From Vandiemenella viatica (taxonomy: Eukaryota > Arthropoda > Insecta > Orthoptera > Morabidae): a stretch of DNA of 64,000 nucleotides. A program made the translations under genes and the position numbers. The notes under the pieces were generated by a model. The model did no database searches. It was given only the letters and a program-made list of their open reading frames with translations, and was not told the DNA's origin. The stretch spans positions 272,367,930 through 272,431,929 of the forward strand of contig JARYHS010008074.1 in the NCBI GenBank assembly GCA_031002005.1, given 5' to 3'. Below, piece after piece: positions 1-11,310 of this stretch. The stretch's first letter is position 1, and each line of letters starts with the position of its first letter.

Positions 1-38
1 ATTTAATTATTTAAACACACTGAATAAAATCAGGAGTA

Positions 39-44
39 TTTATT
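39..44 (-). terminator. Poly(A) signal AATAAA of the minus-strand terminal exon
   Basis: AATAAA on the minus strand (plus-strand TTTATT), about 370 nt downstream of the stop at 413-415, followed about 20 nt later by a TG-rich stretch (TTCAGTGTGTTT on the minus strand) as expected for a cleavage site. Bases of about 20-412 would be the 3' UTR. Confidence 0.4.
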
Positions 45-412
45 TTACAAATATAAAATTTACATTCCATAAGAAGATATAATTACCAATGAAACATTAT
101 AAAACTGCTGCCAAGAACTTAAACATAAATTACAATTCACTTAAGGAAACAAAATCGGCCATGAGCCCCCCAAAAGGAAAAGCATTTTCCTATTACACCG
201 ACTAGTCTCAGCTGTTTAAGCAAAGTTCTAATAGCGTTGGCTATATACGGCGCTAACGGACAACGATTAGTATGTAGTGTCCACGAGAAGTGTACGGAGG
301 ATTACCGTTCTTTGATCAGAAGATCGACGTCATACTTTGCTGCACGAACCATATAGTCATTGGTTTACAGTAAAACCTTGCTTCACTACCACACTACTCC
401 TCTATCTATTCA

Positions 413-545
413 CTATTCCACCCGCGTGGTGCCTCTTCTAGTCCCTGCAGGCAAGTCCTCGTACACAGTGTCACGCAAATTCTCCGTATCGTCCTTCAAC
501 GGCGTCGCCAACTGTTCTAGAAGCACCACTTTCTCCTCTCGGGCC
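413..545 (-). CDS. Putative last coding exon of an unrecognised minus-strand gene
   Basis: Reading the minus strand from 545 down, one leftover base is followed by 43 codons and a TAG at 415-413. The peptide is charged and helix-like (includes REEKVVLLEQLATPLKDD and later YEDLPAGTRRG), with many G-starting codons, which is coding-like. It is preceded by a plausible acceptor (AG at 547-546) with a pyrimidine-rich stretch CAATTTCCGTTT, and in the same frame a stop codon lies just upstream, so the segment only makes sense as a spliced exon. About 370 bases downstream there is an AATAAA signal. The exon needs an upstream exon ending with two bases of a codon; I did not find one in this window with confidence. 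I do not recognise the protein family. The alternative is a chance open frame or a relic of a mobile element. Confidence 0.42.
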
Positions 546-548
546 CTG

Positions 549-1478
549 GATACTTAAACGGAAATTGTAGCAACCACTTAATTATTTTAAAATAGTATTA
601 TGTTTCATTGACTGTCCTCACTCACACGCACACACTATCCATTCAGTTCACCCAAATTTAACCATCGATGCATCGGTATGATTTGTTATATATATGCAAC
701 GTCTATTTGCATAACGGCCATATTGTCAGTGATTACGCTGTCCAAATTGATTGCTGACCTTTGATCCTCTGTAATATGAATGAATGGAACTTGACGCTGA
801 TTTCTGTACTTTTTTTTCTATTTTTCTTTTTAGTTTCTTATTAATGATTTTGTTTTCTTAACTATTTTATCTGCTACGGTTTTAACACGAAATAAATAAT
901 GTCATTGCAGTTGCAGCAGTTGATTTCATTATATGAACCGAAATTGTTAAACAGTAGAACAGTCAAAATTATCATTGCCAAACTAAGTTTGACCATCATG
1001 GAAGTAGATGTTTTGTTAAGATATTTACTGTCTTGCAGCTTCATTATAAACTCAAACAAACATGCTATTACTGGATGCATGTCGTGTAGAGTCAGTCTGT
1101 TCATAGTTTGTTTTTTGAGTCTTGTGTTACCTATCTTCGCAGAGAAGTGGAAGCAATTTATTTCACGAATTCAAAATCAAGGATGTTTCTGAGAAGTGCT
1201 TGCATAAATAAATTCATTAATGTGTTATCAGCTTATGGGGAATTATTGAAACGCAAAGAAGTATATTTCGTAGACAAAATAAGCGAAATGGGTTGGAATG
1301 TAATGAAGCTAAACATTATGTGACGCATCTGTTGACTGTTTTTAAGCTTTTTTCTTGTATGTAGAAGAGGGGGAAAAAAGGAGAAATTATTTTGTAATTG
1401 ATCATTGCGTAAAGGATTATAATTGAACCTTCGATTGTAGCAAAAAAGTTAAAACATTTCGTAATTAAATGAAAATTA
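549..1478. other. AT-rich sequence, nothing supported
   Basis: Upstream of the putative terminal exon. Short overlapping frames on both strands between 870 and 1330 have no recognisable motif, and the one splice-bounded segment I tested on the minus strand (about 1124-1184) is closed in all frames. Confidence 0.5.
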
Positions 1479-1599
1479 GGGAGCGTCCATAAAGTACTTG
1501 GCTGCATTTTGACCTCTTTCGAATCCCTCCCCCTTCCCTTGTGGAATGTAGCTTCTTCCATATTAATTCCAGTAGGCATTTTGTGCCGTTTTCTGTTGC
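1479..1599 (-). mobile_element. MITE family A, left part of a split copy
   Basis: Begins GGGAGCGTCCATAAAGTAC directly after TTA and matches the left portion of the family A copies at 34254 and 43715, including the internal stretch ATTCCAG.AGGCATTTTGT.CCG. The similarity stops near 1599 and resumes at about 2346. Confidence 0.6.
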
Positions 1600-2345
1600 C
1601 AACCTATCTTTAAAATTATTTCGTGTTTAATGTAGACTCTCCGATATTTGATTTATATACTTTCCTGTAACTAAAATATTCTAAATGAAATTGTGACATT
1701 CCTTATTCGTCCAAATGTATTATTGGGAAAATCTCTCCTCAGTTACAGACAGGAATCCTTTTCTTCTTGAGCTGTTACCAAATACGTTCTTCTAAACTCA
1801 TTCATCATTGTTTATTACCCTAAAAAATAGAACAAACTGTACATTCCGCCTAAAAACTAGGAAGAGCTATATTTTTTGTTTTCTTTTGCGGCAGTTCTGT
1901 CACCTTTCTTACTACATCACCAGGGCATGATTCATTTGCTCCGCTTAAAAGGTTTCCATAGCTCATGGACGCCTTTTTGCGCATAGAAAACTCGCTATAA
2001 AAATATCTCCTATAAGCTTTGTAATGTTCATCGTACAACGCTATTTTACAATTCACTTGACAGAACAAAATTAGAATTATTTTATCAAAGAGCGGCGTGT
2101 GACACGCGACAGATCAGAATCGGAACTGCTTTTTTTTTTTTTTTCAAAACAATATTACCTGTTACTGGCGTGGAAAATCCCGTGTAGCAGCTGTAAGAGA
2201 ATCTTAATATAGGTACCTTGTGCCTATGTTTTTGTGGTAGCGATGTGCCGTCGCTTGTCGTTTAGTTCAAATGCACCAGACCTTTGCGATCCAAACACTA
2301 TGACTTTAAATCACACGCATGCTTCGCAGTGTAGGGGTATAGGAT
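1600..2345. other. Sequence interrupting the MITE A copy
   Basis: About 750 bp separates the two MITE A parts. It includes a T run at 2131-2144. A 72-codon minus-strand frame at 1850-2068 has no known motif. I could not identify the inserted element or its ends. Confidence 0.4.
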
Positions 2346-2462
2346 ATCTAAAATAAGAAGATAATTAAATGCTGGAAATAAATGTCCATGTGCTGTTGTG
2401 TATTCTGTATCCTATTTTAACTGTGACAAAAACTAAAATTAATGTAAAGCTACGTAGCTCTG
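2346..2462 (-). mobile_element. MITE family A, right part of the split copy
   Basis: Shares the internal blocks GATAATTAA, AAATAAATGTCCATGTGCTG and TTTTAACTGTGA and the segment AAAGCTACGTAG with the copies at 34254 and 43715. The terminal inverted repeat on this side is missing, so the copy is truncated. Confidence 0.55.
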
Positions 2463-5400
2463 CTTAGATGTATATGCGGATTGTCGTATAGAAAACGAAG
2501 GTTGGTAAGTGCGTAAGGAGAATTAAGTAATGTTTGTTTAATCTCTTGAAAGCATGTAGTAAGTGTGGAGGTGCCGTGCCTCTGTGGAGTGTGCAGTTAT
2601 TCAGAATGGGGTGGGCGCTGCCTGTCTGGTTAGTCGTGACTTTCACACCTGTTGTGACTCAACAGTGTCCGTACACAACCTGTTACGTAAATACTCTCTG
2701 GGTGCATCAGTCATCTCTGGAGTCTGCCACCTTATACACGTTTTTTATTCCGTATTAACTTTTCTCTTAGACATAACGATTGTTTTGGCGTCCAGTTCCT
2801 ATTTAGTAATGGATGTCATAAGTCTGCGGGCATTGACTAGGATCACAGCGGTTGTCTGTGTGACCCATCATACGGCCAACTTCTTCTTCTCGTTCACAGA
2901 AACCAATGTTTACTAACTATTATAGAAATTCTTACTAGCTTTCCTACATGTTTTAGACTTATCAGAATTGAATATAATTTTTAATTTCGTCGTCGTGTTA
3001 GCCTGATATCCAGTTAACTGATGTTTAAACAGCGATGTGTGTTGTTTCCTTTCAGTCAGGGTAGTATTTGCAATGGATTGCATTACAGGAGTATTGAGAC
3101 AGTAATTAGAATGCACATCAGCAGCTGGACAGGCTCAATAATCTGAAAGTAGGTTAACTAATAAAAACGACCCAAACAATACGACCAATTAACCTACTTA
3201 ATGACGTTTACTGCACTTTTTATAGACTTATTGAGAACTTTTATTTCTGTAATTATTAGAGAATTATTCTTATCTATAAGCGAGCGTTCTACTTTTTTTC
3301 AGGCACTCCCAATAAATTACGCAATATCAGAATTTAATTGTAATAGTTAATGTAATAGTTTTTATCTGACTCAAAGAAATTTTTCACACGTATACTTTAA
3401 AACAAGGGGAAATATACTGTCTACATTTGGTTTACAAAAACCTCCTCCTTTGCTCCGCCTTAAGCAAAATTTACACTGAGAACTATTCATTTTTTGCAAA
3501 TATCTGTGAAACTAAAAAGAAATTGGCCAAATTAGATACCGTTAATCTGAAAACTGATAACATTGCCTGATTCCGATAGTACATTTTTTTTGTCCGAGAA
3601 ATTCGAACTTGAAATTTAGAAATTGTTTTAAAGTTGTTGCGGTGACTCACAGATCTACAGGTATTTTTTTAATTCAAATCTCGGAAGTTCTTTGCGCACG
3701 TATGCTTTGGAACTAGTTTAAAAATAATGTTTACATCTAGTTTACAATACTGCACCCACGTTACGTAAAATGTTTACGACAATACGATCAAACGCGATCA
3801 AACGTCAGAACTTCCAGCCTCCAAGTAAAGCCAATGTGTATCATAAAAAGGGGAAAAAATGAGATTTTATTACTGTCGTTATATAATTTTTCGAATGTAA
3901 TTCTGTAAGCATATGGAGATTTACATTTGTTTATTTGTAAAATTATACTGGGGAAGAACGGTAGTTAAAGAGTGAGACGGTAGCAGGGGCTAGCGTGATT
4001 ATTTTTGTGGGCGTGTAGCGTTTGGGGCAGGAGACATTCCTCTCCTCTGGTCGGGAGGTCGGCGACCTGGCCTGGGGTCGACCGCACACGGAAACCAAGC
4101 ATATCCTCAGTCGGCGCACGAGTACAAAAAACTCAGTACCCACAGGGTAAATATGGTTTGTACTCGAGCTCATAAAAATTTACGGAAACGAATCTGTGAT
4201 CTAATATGTCTGCTATCATTAAAGAGGACTGTGTATACTGTAATGTACAGAGTCTTAACATTTTTTATACTCAAAGCTCCGACTACTAATACCCAAAGAT
4301 ACCTTCACCTAGATTGCAGATTCACTGTCCCTGACCGCTTTCCGTACATTGTTATTGAAGAAATTGCTTTGCTCGTTGCGATAGAAATGTTTAAGTAGTG
4401 AGATGAAAAAAAAAGTTTGCAGTCGTTATTAGTTTGTCGTGGAGACCATTGGCGAAACCAGAAAAAATATTAAACTAATATTTCGAAAGAAAGTCGTTTA
4501 AAGTGAAAATTTACGTGAAAATCTCATCATGAAAAGTATTTACAAAAATCTTGGAAATCTTCATATTAATTGTGCGTTGTGTTAGAGAAAATCATTGAGA
4601 ACTATAAGTCAACAATGATCACCACTTTTGGGTGGCTAATCGCTGTAATAGCTGCTTCTGTTTATTGAGTAATAGCGTACATTTCACGAGAGTTGGAGAT
4701 GAAGTCAATATTTATTGCAGATTTAGCGCACCCGAAAATATCAAATAAACGGACCACTGTTCATGTGCTCTCAAATGCTAGAACTCTGGCAAGCCTAAGC
4801 AAACAGGAATCATTGTTACCTGTTGTGTAGTTTTTATAGCTGCGGAAATTGAGTGTTTTTTCAACACGCATCTCACGCATAGATTAATTTTATATCATAA
4901 CCTTCTCCACGGGAAACCGAAATGGTAACGTGGTTATGAGAATATTGGTACTGCAATTCTCTTTTAGTTAAAACGTGATTTACGACAGCCGTCTGGGAAA
5001 CAAGTTCCGCTGAGAACGTTTTCAGAAAGTAAACATAGTTTTACGGAAGGATTTGTTGCGAGTTATTTGTCTACATAATTCCCGCAGCTATTAAGACATT
5101 TGTCAATCTGTGGCCCCAAACTCCAGACACCAGTGTCGTAGAAGTTTGTCGCCTTGGATAGGAATCGCTCTTTGACGCCCGTACCCGAGATTCACTTGTA
5201 AAATTCTACAGAGCCTCCACTATTGTCTCTACTGTTTTTGCTTTGCATTATGCAGTTTTTAATACGTTTACTAAAATTAGTTGTAGGTAGAAGTATCGAA
5301 TTAAGCACGAAATCTACTACATTTTTGTACCTATTAAAAAATAATTTAAAAAATCTAATTCCTTCTTGAGGCTTCCTGTCAAATTACAGTCACTTGGTGA

Positions 5401-5809
5401 TATATCTACAATAGTGTAATGGTTATGATCCAGACTTATTCATTGTAGTTTTTGCGATTTGTCTTGCGTAAAAGCAGAGGCGCAACAGCCAGGGCGAATT
5501 CTCGCACACTCCAATGACACTACAGACGTTCCATAGGTCGTTGGTAAGTGAATGCACCTCTTTTCTCCTATTACTTAACAAGAAACTAACCTTGCATGCT
5601 GCATCTCATTTGCCCGTGAGGTAGCCTCAATGCCTCAATTCCAGAACCTATAATTACTTCATATTGACGTCCTCTAACACGGAGGGAATATAATGAGACT
5701 ACACATGGCAGAGTGATAAACCAGTGGTGAATAATCCCTGCAGCGTCCGCGTACATAATGTCAAAACCAATACTGCGCTTCCTGCTACGCCCACTCAGCT
5801 TCATCTAAA
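2463..5809. other. Unique AT-rich sequence
   Basis: No recognisable gene or repeat. Several frames of 60-117 codons (for example 2563-2916 plus and 3943-4173 minus) lack motifs and plausible splice context. A 72-codon minus frame at 5586-5804 ends in CAAG/GTTAGT, a donor-like site, and abuts the MITE at 5810; it is the only segment here that might be worth testing as an exon. Confidence 0.4.
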
Positions 5810-6187
5810 GGGGGCATCCATAAATTACGTGAGGTGTTTTTCCGGATTTTTGGACCCCCCCCTCCCCCCTGGTGAGATTTCGTGAGATCTAGCCGGACCC
5901 CCCCCCCCCTCTGGTGAGATCTGGTCCGTGAGAACCCCCCCTAGAAATCACCCTGTTAACCTTTTTTTTTAGGTCACACCCTAACTTTTTTGACGAAATA
6001 CCCTCCTAAAATCGACTTTGCCGCAAATTTGAGACTTTTTTTTTTTTGCTCTACTGTCCCCAAATTTTTCGCAGAATCTCACGTGAGATTTTCGTAGACC
6101 CCCCCTTCCCCCTTGGTGAGCTCTGGTGAGATTTCGCCGGACCCCCCCCCTCCCCTATTTCACCTCACGTAATTTATGGATGCCCCC
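5810..6187. mobile_element. MITE family B, copy 1
   Basis: A 378-bp element with terminal inverted repeats (GGGGGCATCCATAAATTACG at the left, its complement at the right), flanked by AAA on both sides (5807-5809 and 6188-6190), consistent with a 3-bp target duplication. The interior is rich in C tracts and repeated GGTGAGAT(C/T)T units and is itself partly palindromic. No coding capacity. It is very similar over its full length to the copy at 32829-33212, so it is probably young. Confidence 0.82.
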
Positions 6188-6300
6188 AAATACGTGAGCC
6201 CCGGGGACCAACGCAGCACTAAGCACGTCCTCAACCTGATGCAACCATATTTTTACACAGCTAGACAGACGAATGTTTCAATGATAGTTTTTATTGTGTA

Positions 6301-7599
6301 CTAGCTGATACCCGCGACTTCGTGCGCGTGGAATAAGAATTTCTTTGCCAGAATTGAATATATAAAGTTCTTGGCAACGAAGGATTGGTCCCAAACAACA
6401 CCGAGTAGGCATAATATGACACGAAAGTCATCACTATATCATTCTACCGTCGAACCTGTCTCTTGAAGAGAATCAATTTCCAACATATTTAAAAACAGAA
6501 AAACAAACGAAGGTGAGGGGATGTGTATGTGTGGGGGAGGGGTTTACTAAGGGCAGGTTTATTTCAGATTCGTCTTTTCTTCTTTCTTCAGCATGAGCAT
6601 CCGATTCTTGGGTTCCAATAACTTTAGCTGCTCGTGCTCTGCTAAAGCTACAACTTACGCCAGTTTACGCCCGCAAGGCATGTCAAAAAAGAAGGCAAAA
6701 TAAACTGGTGCCAGAAACATTTAAGCAGACACAAAGTAATAGGACAGAGAATATCTACATCTACACTAAATAATACGTTTTTTCTCTAAACGAAATTTAC
6801 TAACAAATTATACACTAACATAATGCGCGAGAAGCATAGCTTGAACAAGCGATGTAACATTACAGACTAACACACACATCCGTCTCTCTGTCACCATTCG
6901 ATAAGTTCTTAAAATTTCGTGACTACTACAGTTAATAACTGCGAAAAAAAAAAATGTCCTGTGCCCTCCCTACAGACTTTCTTGTCAAATTCCTTCAATA
7001 TAGGTAGAGGCATTTAGTTGTCAAAACGTAACAAAAGATAGAGACCTTCTTCCGCATTTACTGCAAATCACACACACACACACACACACTGACGGCAAAT
7101 CACCCCTGAGGGATCAATACAACGTAAAAAAAAAAAAGTGTGCACCTACAGCATTGCAAGACTACCTACGATTTGCCTCGCATTGGACCCATAAATTTGT
7201 GATATGTACAGTTTAACATTCAATCCGAATAACTAACAGTCCAGGCGTGACACTTACGATCAAAAACAATTTTTGAAAATCTTTGCTTCCGTGGAGGTTT
7301 AAACCGGAGACCACGATCCAAACATCAGTAAGCAAGCGCTTTAACGATTGAGCTACCCAACCGCTGTATCGAAAGGCAATACAGAGACCTAGACATTCAA
7401 CGCGTCTGTCTATCGCCGTTCAGTAATTCGAAATTATAAGACAGCATGTATTATTTATACAGATAATTTTTCAACCAAATGTAGACAGTATTTTTCTTGT
7501 TGTTTCAAAGGATAAGTGTGCAACGTTTTATCGAGATCGGATGAAAACTGTGGATTTGTATGAAGAACAAACAAACATCCATTTTTATATATATATAGA
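6301..7599 (-). mobile_element. Non-autonomous Helitron-like element, copy 1
   Basis: Read on the minus strand it starts TCTATATATATATAAAAATG, ends CGCGGGTATCAGCTAG, and is flanked by A (7600) and T (6300), matching the Helitron rules: 5' TC, 3' CTRR, insertion between A and T. A GC-rich imperfect hairpin (CCCGCGAC/GTGCGCG arms) sits about 10 nt before the CTAG. The same termini and order of internal blocks recur at 58384-59307. Relative to that copy it carries about 400 extra bases (about 6484-6890). A tRNA-like stretch lies at about 7291-7376. No Rep/helicase coding sequence is present. Confidence 0.72.
7069..7090. repeat. (CA)n microsatellite in the Helitron
   Basis: Short ACACAC run inside Helitron-like copy 1; copy 2 has only CACACACAC at the equivalent place. 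Confidence 0.85.
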
Positions 7600-8761
7600 T
7601 TTGTGCGGCACCAGATTCACACCTCTTCCAAAACTTCAGCATCAGTAAGTAAGTATTAATTTTGATTAAAAATTTCTATTATACTTTCGTCCTATCAGTA
7701 CTTTTTAACATTGATAAAAATCTTGTGTCAGTAGCACTATAATATTTTCTTTTCCAAAATACTTTCCGATTTAAATATGACTTTAACCAGCTGTGGCAAA
7801 CCCTTATTTCAGCGAAGCTGCCGATGTACTGTTATGAAAGTTAGAATTTTTATTAAACCTTCTCTAATCTGGTCGAAAAACTGCTGCAGGAATTGTTAAA
7901 AAAAAAAAATAAAGAACTCTCAGTAATGAACTTGAAAAAAATGAGAAAACATTGAAAATTTATCGTCAAACTATTGAATATCAAATTTCAAGAAAATAGG
8001 CTGATTGTTTGGAAAGTAAGCATTTGCAATTAGTCAGGAATTCGAGACAAATTCGCTATGGATCCGTTAGCAAAGAAGTTAACGTTTTTCATTCGCACTT
8101 TGCAACCTTTAATCTCCAATCAATGTATATATATATATATTATTATTTATATTTTCGTATTAATTAATAATTAATAATTTTAAAAAATGTAAATACTCTG
8201 AGATTGTAATATAACGAGTTCCACAGACGTTTTTAATATTGTACTGGGGTAGTTGTAAGTTCTTAGGTTTAAGTAGGATTAGTGTTGTTGTCTTTGGAGA
8301 GTCAGAGAGAGGAAGTATTATTGTTTAGAGAGAGAAGGAGAAATACGTGCAGAAGCACATACAAAAAGTCTTGCTGCGGCTGTGGTGTAATTTTAGAAAC
8401 GAAATGTGTTAAGTGGTGAGATTAAAAGTGAAGTATACTTATGTACTATTGTTTTTTTTTATTTAGTAGTTGCTAGACTTATAAAAAACTCATTAAAATC
8501 GTTGCGCTTAGCATTACGGGCCGGGTTTCAAGAAAAGATATTCTTGGAACCGAATTGTTACGTTATTAGTTAACATTTTTGGAGCTAATCCTTCCAGTAC
8601 GTCCTTCTGAACGTACAAAACAGGATACAACCTCCCAAATATAATAGCCTCACACAGTAATTAGTTTTACTGTAAATGTGAGAAGGAGAGGTTACAACTT
8701 ATTGTTGAATTCCTTCCCGAACTTTTTCTGGTGTGTTACGGGACGCCAGCATAAATGAAAT
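7600..8761. other. AT-rich sequence without supported features
   Basis: Contains a short (TA)n at about 8126-8140 and no open frame of note. The last nine bases (8753-8761) are the left target duplication of the SINE that follows. Confidence 0.5.
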
Positions 8762-8974
8762 TTTTATTTTTTATTTTTTTAATGGCATTCGGCTACTGGG
8801 CCATACAGCCAGCTCAATGTGATTTGTTGCTATCAAGTATTGACACAAGGACACTACACACGGACAAGACATTCACATACACAACACTAAACACCCATGC
8901 CCTCGGCCGGACTCGAACCGGCGACCTTCGGTACGCGGAGCTAGCACTCTAGCCCCTACGCTACCGAGGCCGGC
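8762..8974 (-). mobile_element. tRNA-headed SINE, family 1, copy 1
   Basis: Flanked by a perfect 9-bp duplication AAATGAAAT (8753-8761 and 8975-8983). On the minus strand it begins with a tRNA-like head (GCCGGCCTCGGTAGCGTAGG, then the B box GGTTCGAGTCC), followed by a GTGTTGTGTATG body, a segment GGC.GAATGCCATT and an A-rich tail. The same head, body and tail occur at 46598-46823. A 65-codon plus frame over this region is an artefact of the SINE. Confidence 0.85.
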
Positions 8975-8995
8975 AAATGAAATCTTGGAACACGG

Positions 8996-9260
8996 ATGTG
9001 AAGGTGCATTCGCGTCGTTCGTATGAGTAGCGAAGAAGGAAATGCGACGTCTGCACTGCCATGACGTCAGAACAGTTGAGGAGTCTCCGCGACGTGAGAA
9101 GTTTCCGTTATTGCCGCGCCGCCTGGGCTGTGGTTCGCTTTAATGCCGACTGGCAGCCAGCCATTTAATTTTTTTAAAGCCCCGCGGCGGCTCGCCGTGG
9201 CGTGTACTTTAAAGAGGACGTTTTAAGCTCGGAAGCAACCCATCGATCTGGAGGAAATGA
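8996..9260. other. CpG-rich patch
   Basis: GC- and CpG-rich against AT-rich surroundings (GCCGCGCCGCC, CCCCGCGGCGGCTCGCC). Could be a promoter or 5' exon of the plus-strand gene whose exons follow at 10927, but I see no core promoter element or convincing start codon. It holds no repeat that I recognise. Confidence 0.3.
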
Positions 9261-9902
9261 ATGTGGGCCAGCCCAACATCAGAGGGAGGCCAATAGGATC
9301 ATACCCTTCCCTCTGACCAATGCATTGTGTTTGAATATAGTAATTGAGTTCACATAGACAGCATTTTACCTATTAAGCCGCCTGTTTCATTTGGAAGTAT
9401 AAATCAGCATTCCTGAAAACTCTCAGATGGAAATACATATTTGGGTCTACCAGATTTCTAACGAAACATTTACATGTGGTAGATGCTTAAGAAAATTTTT
9501 GGATAGTACCAAGTTTCCATTCACCCTGAGTTATCCTTTTATCTGCTCACTAGATCACATAAAGAAAAAAACCAAGATGCTCGATTTCTAAAAGAAAACA
9601 GGAAAACTGATTTGCATACTTGTCTACACAGCCTGCTGTTACCTCTTATTTTTAAGGACTAGCAAAATATTTTATACTTTGTACAAAAATATGGATATAA
9701 TTAGCATGATTAACTTTCATTTTCACTAAAAAAAATGATTAAAAAATCTAGAGCTTCAAGTTACATCAGAATGTCACCTCCTTTGACGTTACGACGTTTC
9801 AATTCTCCTCCGTAAATTTTTACCAATATACAACGTCGTGAAACTATTCGGTCTTAAAACAGCGCTGTTATTAAGCTAGTAGCACTGTCTGGCATGATAG
9901 AG
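9261..9902. other. Sequence without supported features
   Basis: AT-rich. No repeat relatives in the window and no coding-like segment. Confidence 0.5.
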
Positions 9903-10112
9903 CTTGGTGGGTGAGCGATGTCGCATTCGGGAGGACGCGGGTTCAAATACTCGTCCGCCCGTCCAAATTTCGGTTTTACCCAGTTTATTATCCCAAGCGA
10001 ATGCAGGGACGGTTCATTCTAAAGGTCATTGTTGAATTCGTCTTTATCCTTTCTCCAGAATCCTTGCGCGCTTCTAATGACCTCGACATCGACGAGGCGT
10101 AAAGCCAAATAC
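9903..10112 (+). mobile_element. tRNA-headed SINE, family 2, old copy
   Basis: tRNA-like head with GGTGGGTGAGCG and GGGTTCAAAT, then the family 2 body order (CCAAATTTCGGTTT, GCGAATGCAGGGA.GGTTC, TTCTAATGACCTCGACATCG, AAAGCC). Diverged from the young copies at 29600 and 49239, with the older ending AATGACCTCGAC...GAGGCGTAAAGCC. Confidence 0.65.
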
Positions 10113-10926
10113 CAAAAAAGTTATATACTGTCATGTTACAGGCCATTCGATATATTTTTTTCGGGTGTGAAACAAAACGGATCAGAGCACTGAGCTTGCA
10201 CGTTTCTGATACAGTATTCTAAAAGTTTCTTTCTCATTGTTCACTGAAAAATAGTGTGGTCTGATTTGTAAATATACATTTCCCGTGATCTGCTTATTAA
10301 AAGAAGATGAAGATAAAGCAGAAAACAATCGGTTAGCAGGGAGTTTACTTATATTAATTCGCATCATTCGTGACTAGACCAAAAGTTTCCGGGGTAAGTT
10401 TTGAGATTATCTTAGTACATAATAACTAACGTTGTCTGCTTGTGCATTACTACGGTATGCCATTAGAAAATGAAGGAAAAGGAAATTATTCTCACTCAAA
10501 TGTATATGTTGCACGTGGAAGGAATTCATAAATGTGTGGAAGTTTGGAGAAATATTAGTCTCGGTTTCAGAAGCAAAAATAGCTTATCGACACGACATGC
10601 ACTTCCATAACCGTGGTCACAGAGAAGGAAAATACTAGCACCTAGTAGAATATTTTTAATAATTCCTGTACGGGGTCTGACAGTTAACGTTGAGAACTTT
10701 CTATTCATCCTGTGCGAACATTGACACATTGTGAGGTTTGATGAGATAGGTTGAGAATGCGAACCTAACTGTCAGGCCCTGTGGTCGACTGAGTCCGAGT
10801 CAGCGTTTCCATTGCTGCTACACGTCGCAGCACAGCAGTCAGCACCTGATGTCGACACAATACCGCATGCGGCGCTGCGCTTCAGTTTCAGAATTTTGTA
10901 ATTGAATCTTTTCATTTTTGTTGCAG
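10113..10926. other. Putative intronic sequence before the microexon
   Basis: No repeats recognised. A donor-like GGGTAAGT at about 10393 has only a weak acceptor 16 nt upstream and is not called. The last 20 bases are a strong pyrimidine tract leading to the acceptor at 10925-10926. Confidence 0.35.
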
Positions 10927-10941
10927 GTCAAGGAATCAAAG
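10927..10941 (+). CDS. Putative 15-nt microexon of an unrecognised plus-strand gene
   Basis: The acceptor tract TTTTCATTTTTGTTGCAG is followed by 15 bases (GTCAAGGAATCAAAG) and then the donor GTGAGC. Fifteen bases keep the frame. In the phase required by the next putative exon (12883-12914) the sequence reads one leftover base, then S-R-N-Q, and the final AG joins the next exon's G to give R. Microexons of 3-27 nt are an established feature of animal genes, often in neural isoforms. On its own this would be weak evidence; it is called because the following three segments continue in the same frame. Confidence 0.4.
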
Positions 10942-11054
10942 GTGAGCGCGCAGCATACACGGCATAGTAGTAAGTAACCTACAAATTTAATTCTGGAACT
11001 TATGAGTGGAGAATGCGAATGTGAAAGTTTGTTTCAACCATGTGTTAAACTTTT

Positions 11055-11310
11055 TTGTATATATAAACGTTTCTCGGGAAACAAACCGAGTAATATTATT
11101 ATTGATGCACAATATTTCGGCCACTTTAAACTCCGTCGCCATCTTCAGGTGCAGTTGTAAGCCTTGAAGTCTGCCTTGAGCGTGTTGTTTGAAAACTGGC
11201 GTTGTTATGTTGCCTAGCAGCATCTCAGACGTCATTAGACGCCCGCGGAACACAAAAAGCAGAGCGTTGGTGACAAGCAGCCTCAATAACAAGAATCCAT
11301 GCATCACTTA
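11055..11310. repeat. Unclassified interspersed-repeat fragment
   Basis: Contains CACAATATTTCGGCCACT and CCATCTTCAGGTG about 25 nt apart. This pair of motifs is familiar from the untranslated ends of insect retroelements (Penelope-like or LINE type), but no coding part is present here, so the class is left open. A shorter echo (TGGCTACATCTTCAGGTG) occurs near 53396. Confidence 0.35.

Noticed and set aside
899..1323. Overlapping plus-strand frames of 71-97 codons
   Set aside because: No motifs, AT-rich codons, both strands open by composition, and no splice or promoter context.
2534..2916. Two overlapping plus frames (74 and 117 codons), partly hydrophobic
   Set aside because: Different frames over the same bases, no conserved motif; Cys-rich look comes from TGT/TGC-rich composition.
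5586..5804. 72-codon minus frame ending at a donor-like site
   Set aside because: Its start coincides with a MITE boundary, its phase does not match the minus-strand terminal exon at 545, and no acceptor is convincing.
10376..10393. Possible 15-16 nt microexon before GGGTAAGT
   Set aside because: The upstream acceptor lacks a pyrimidine tract and no phase partner supports it.
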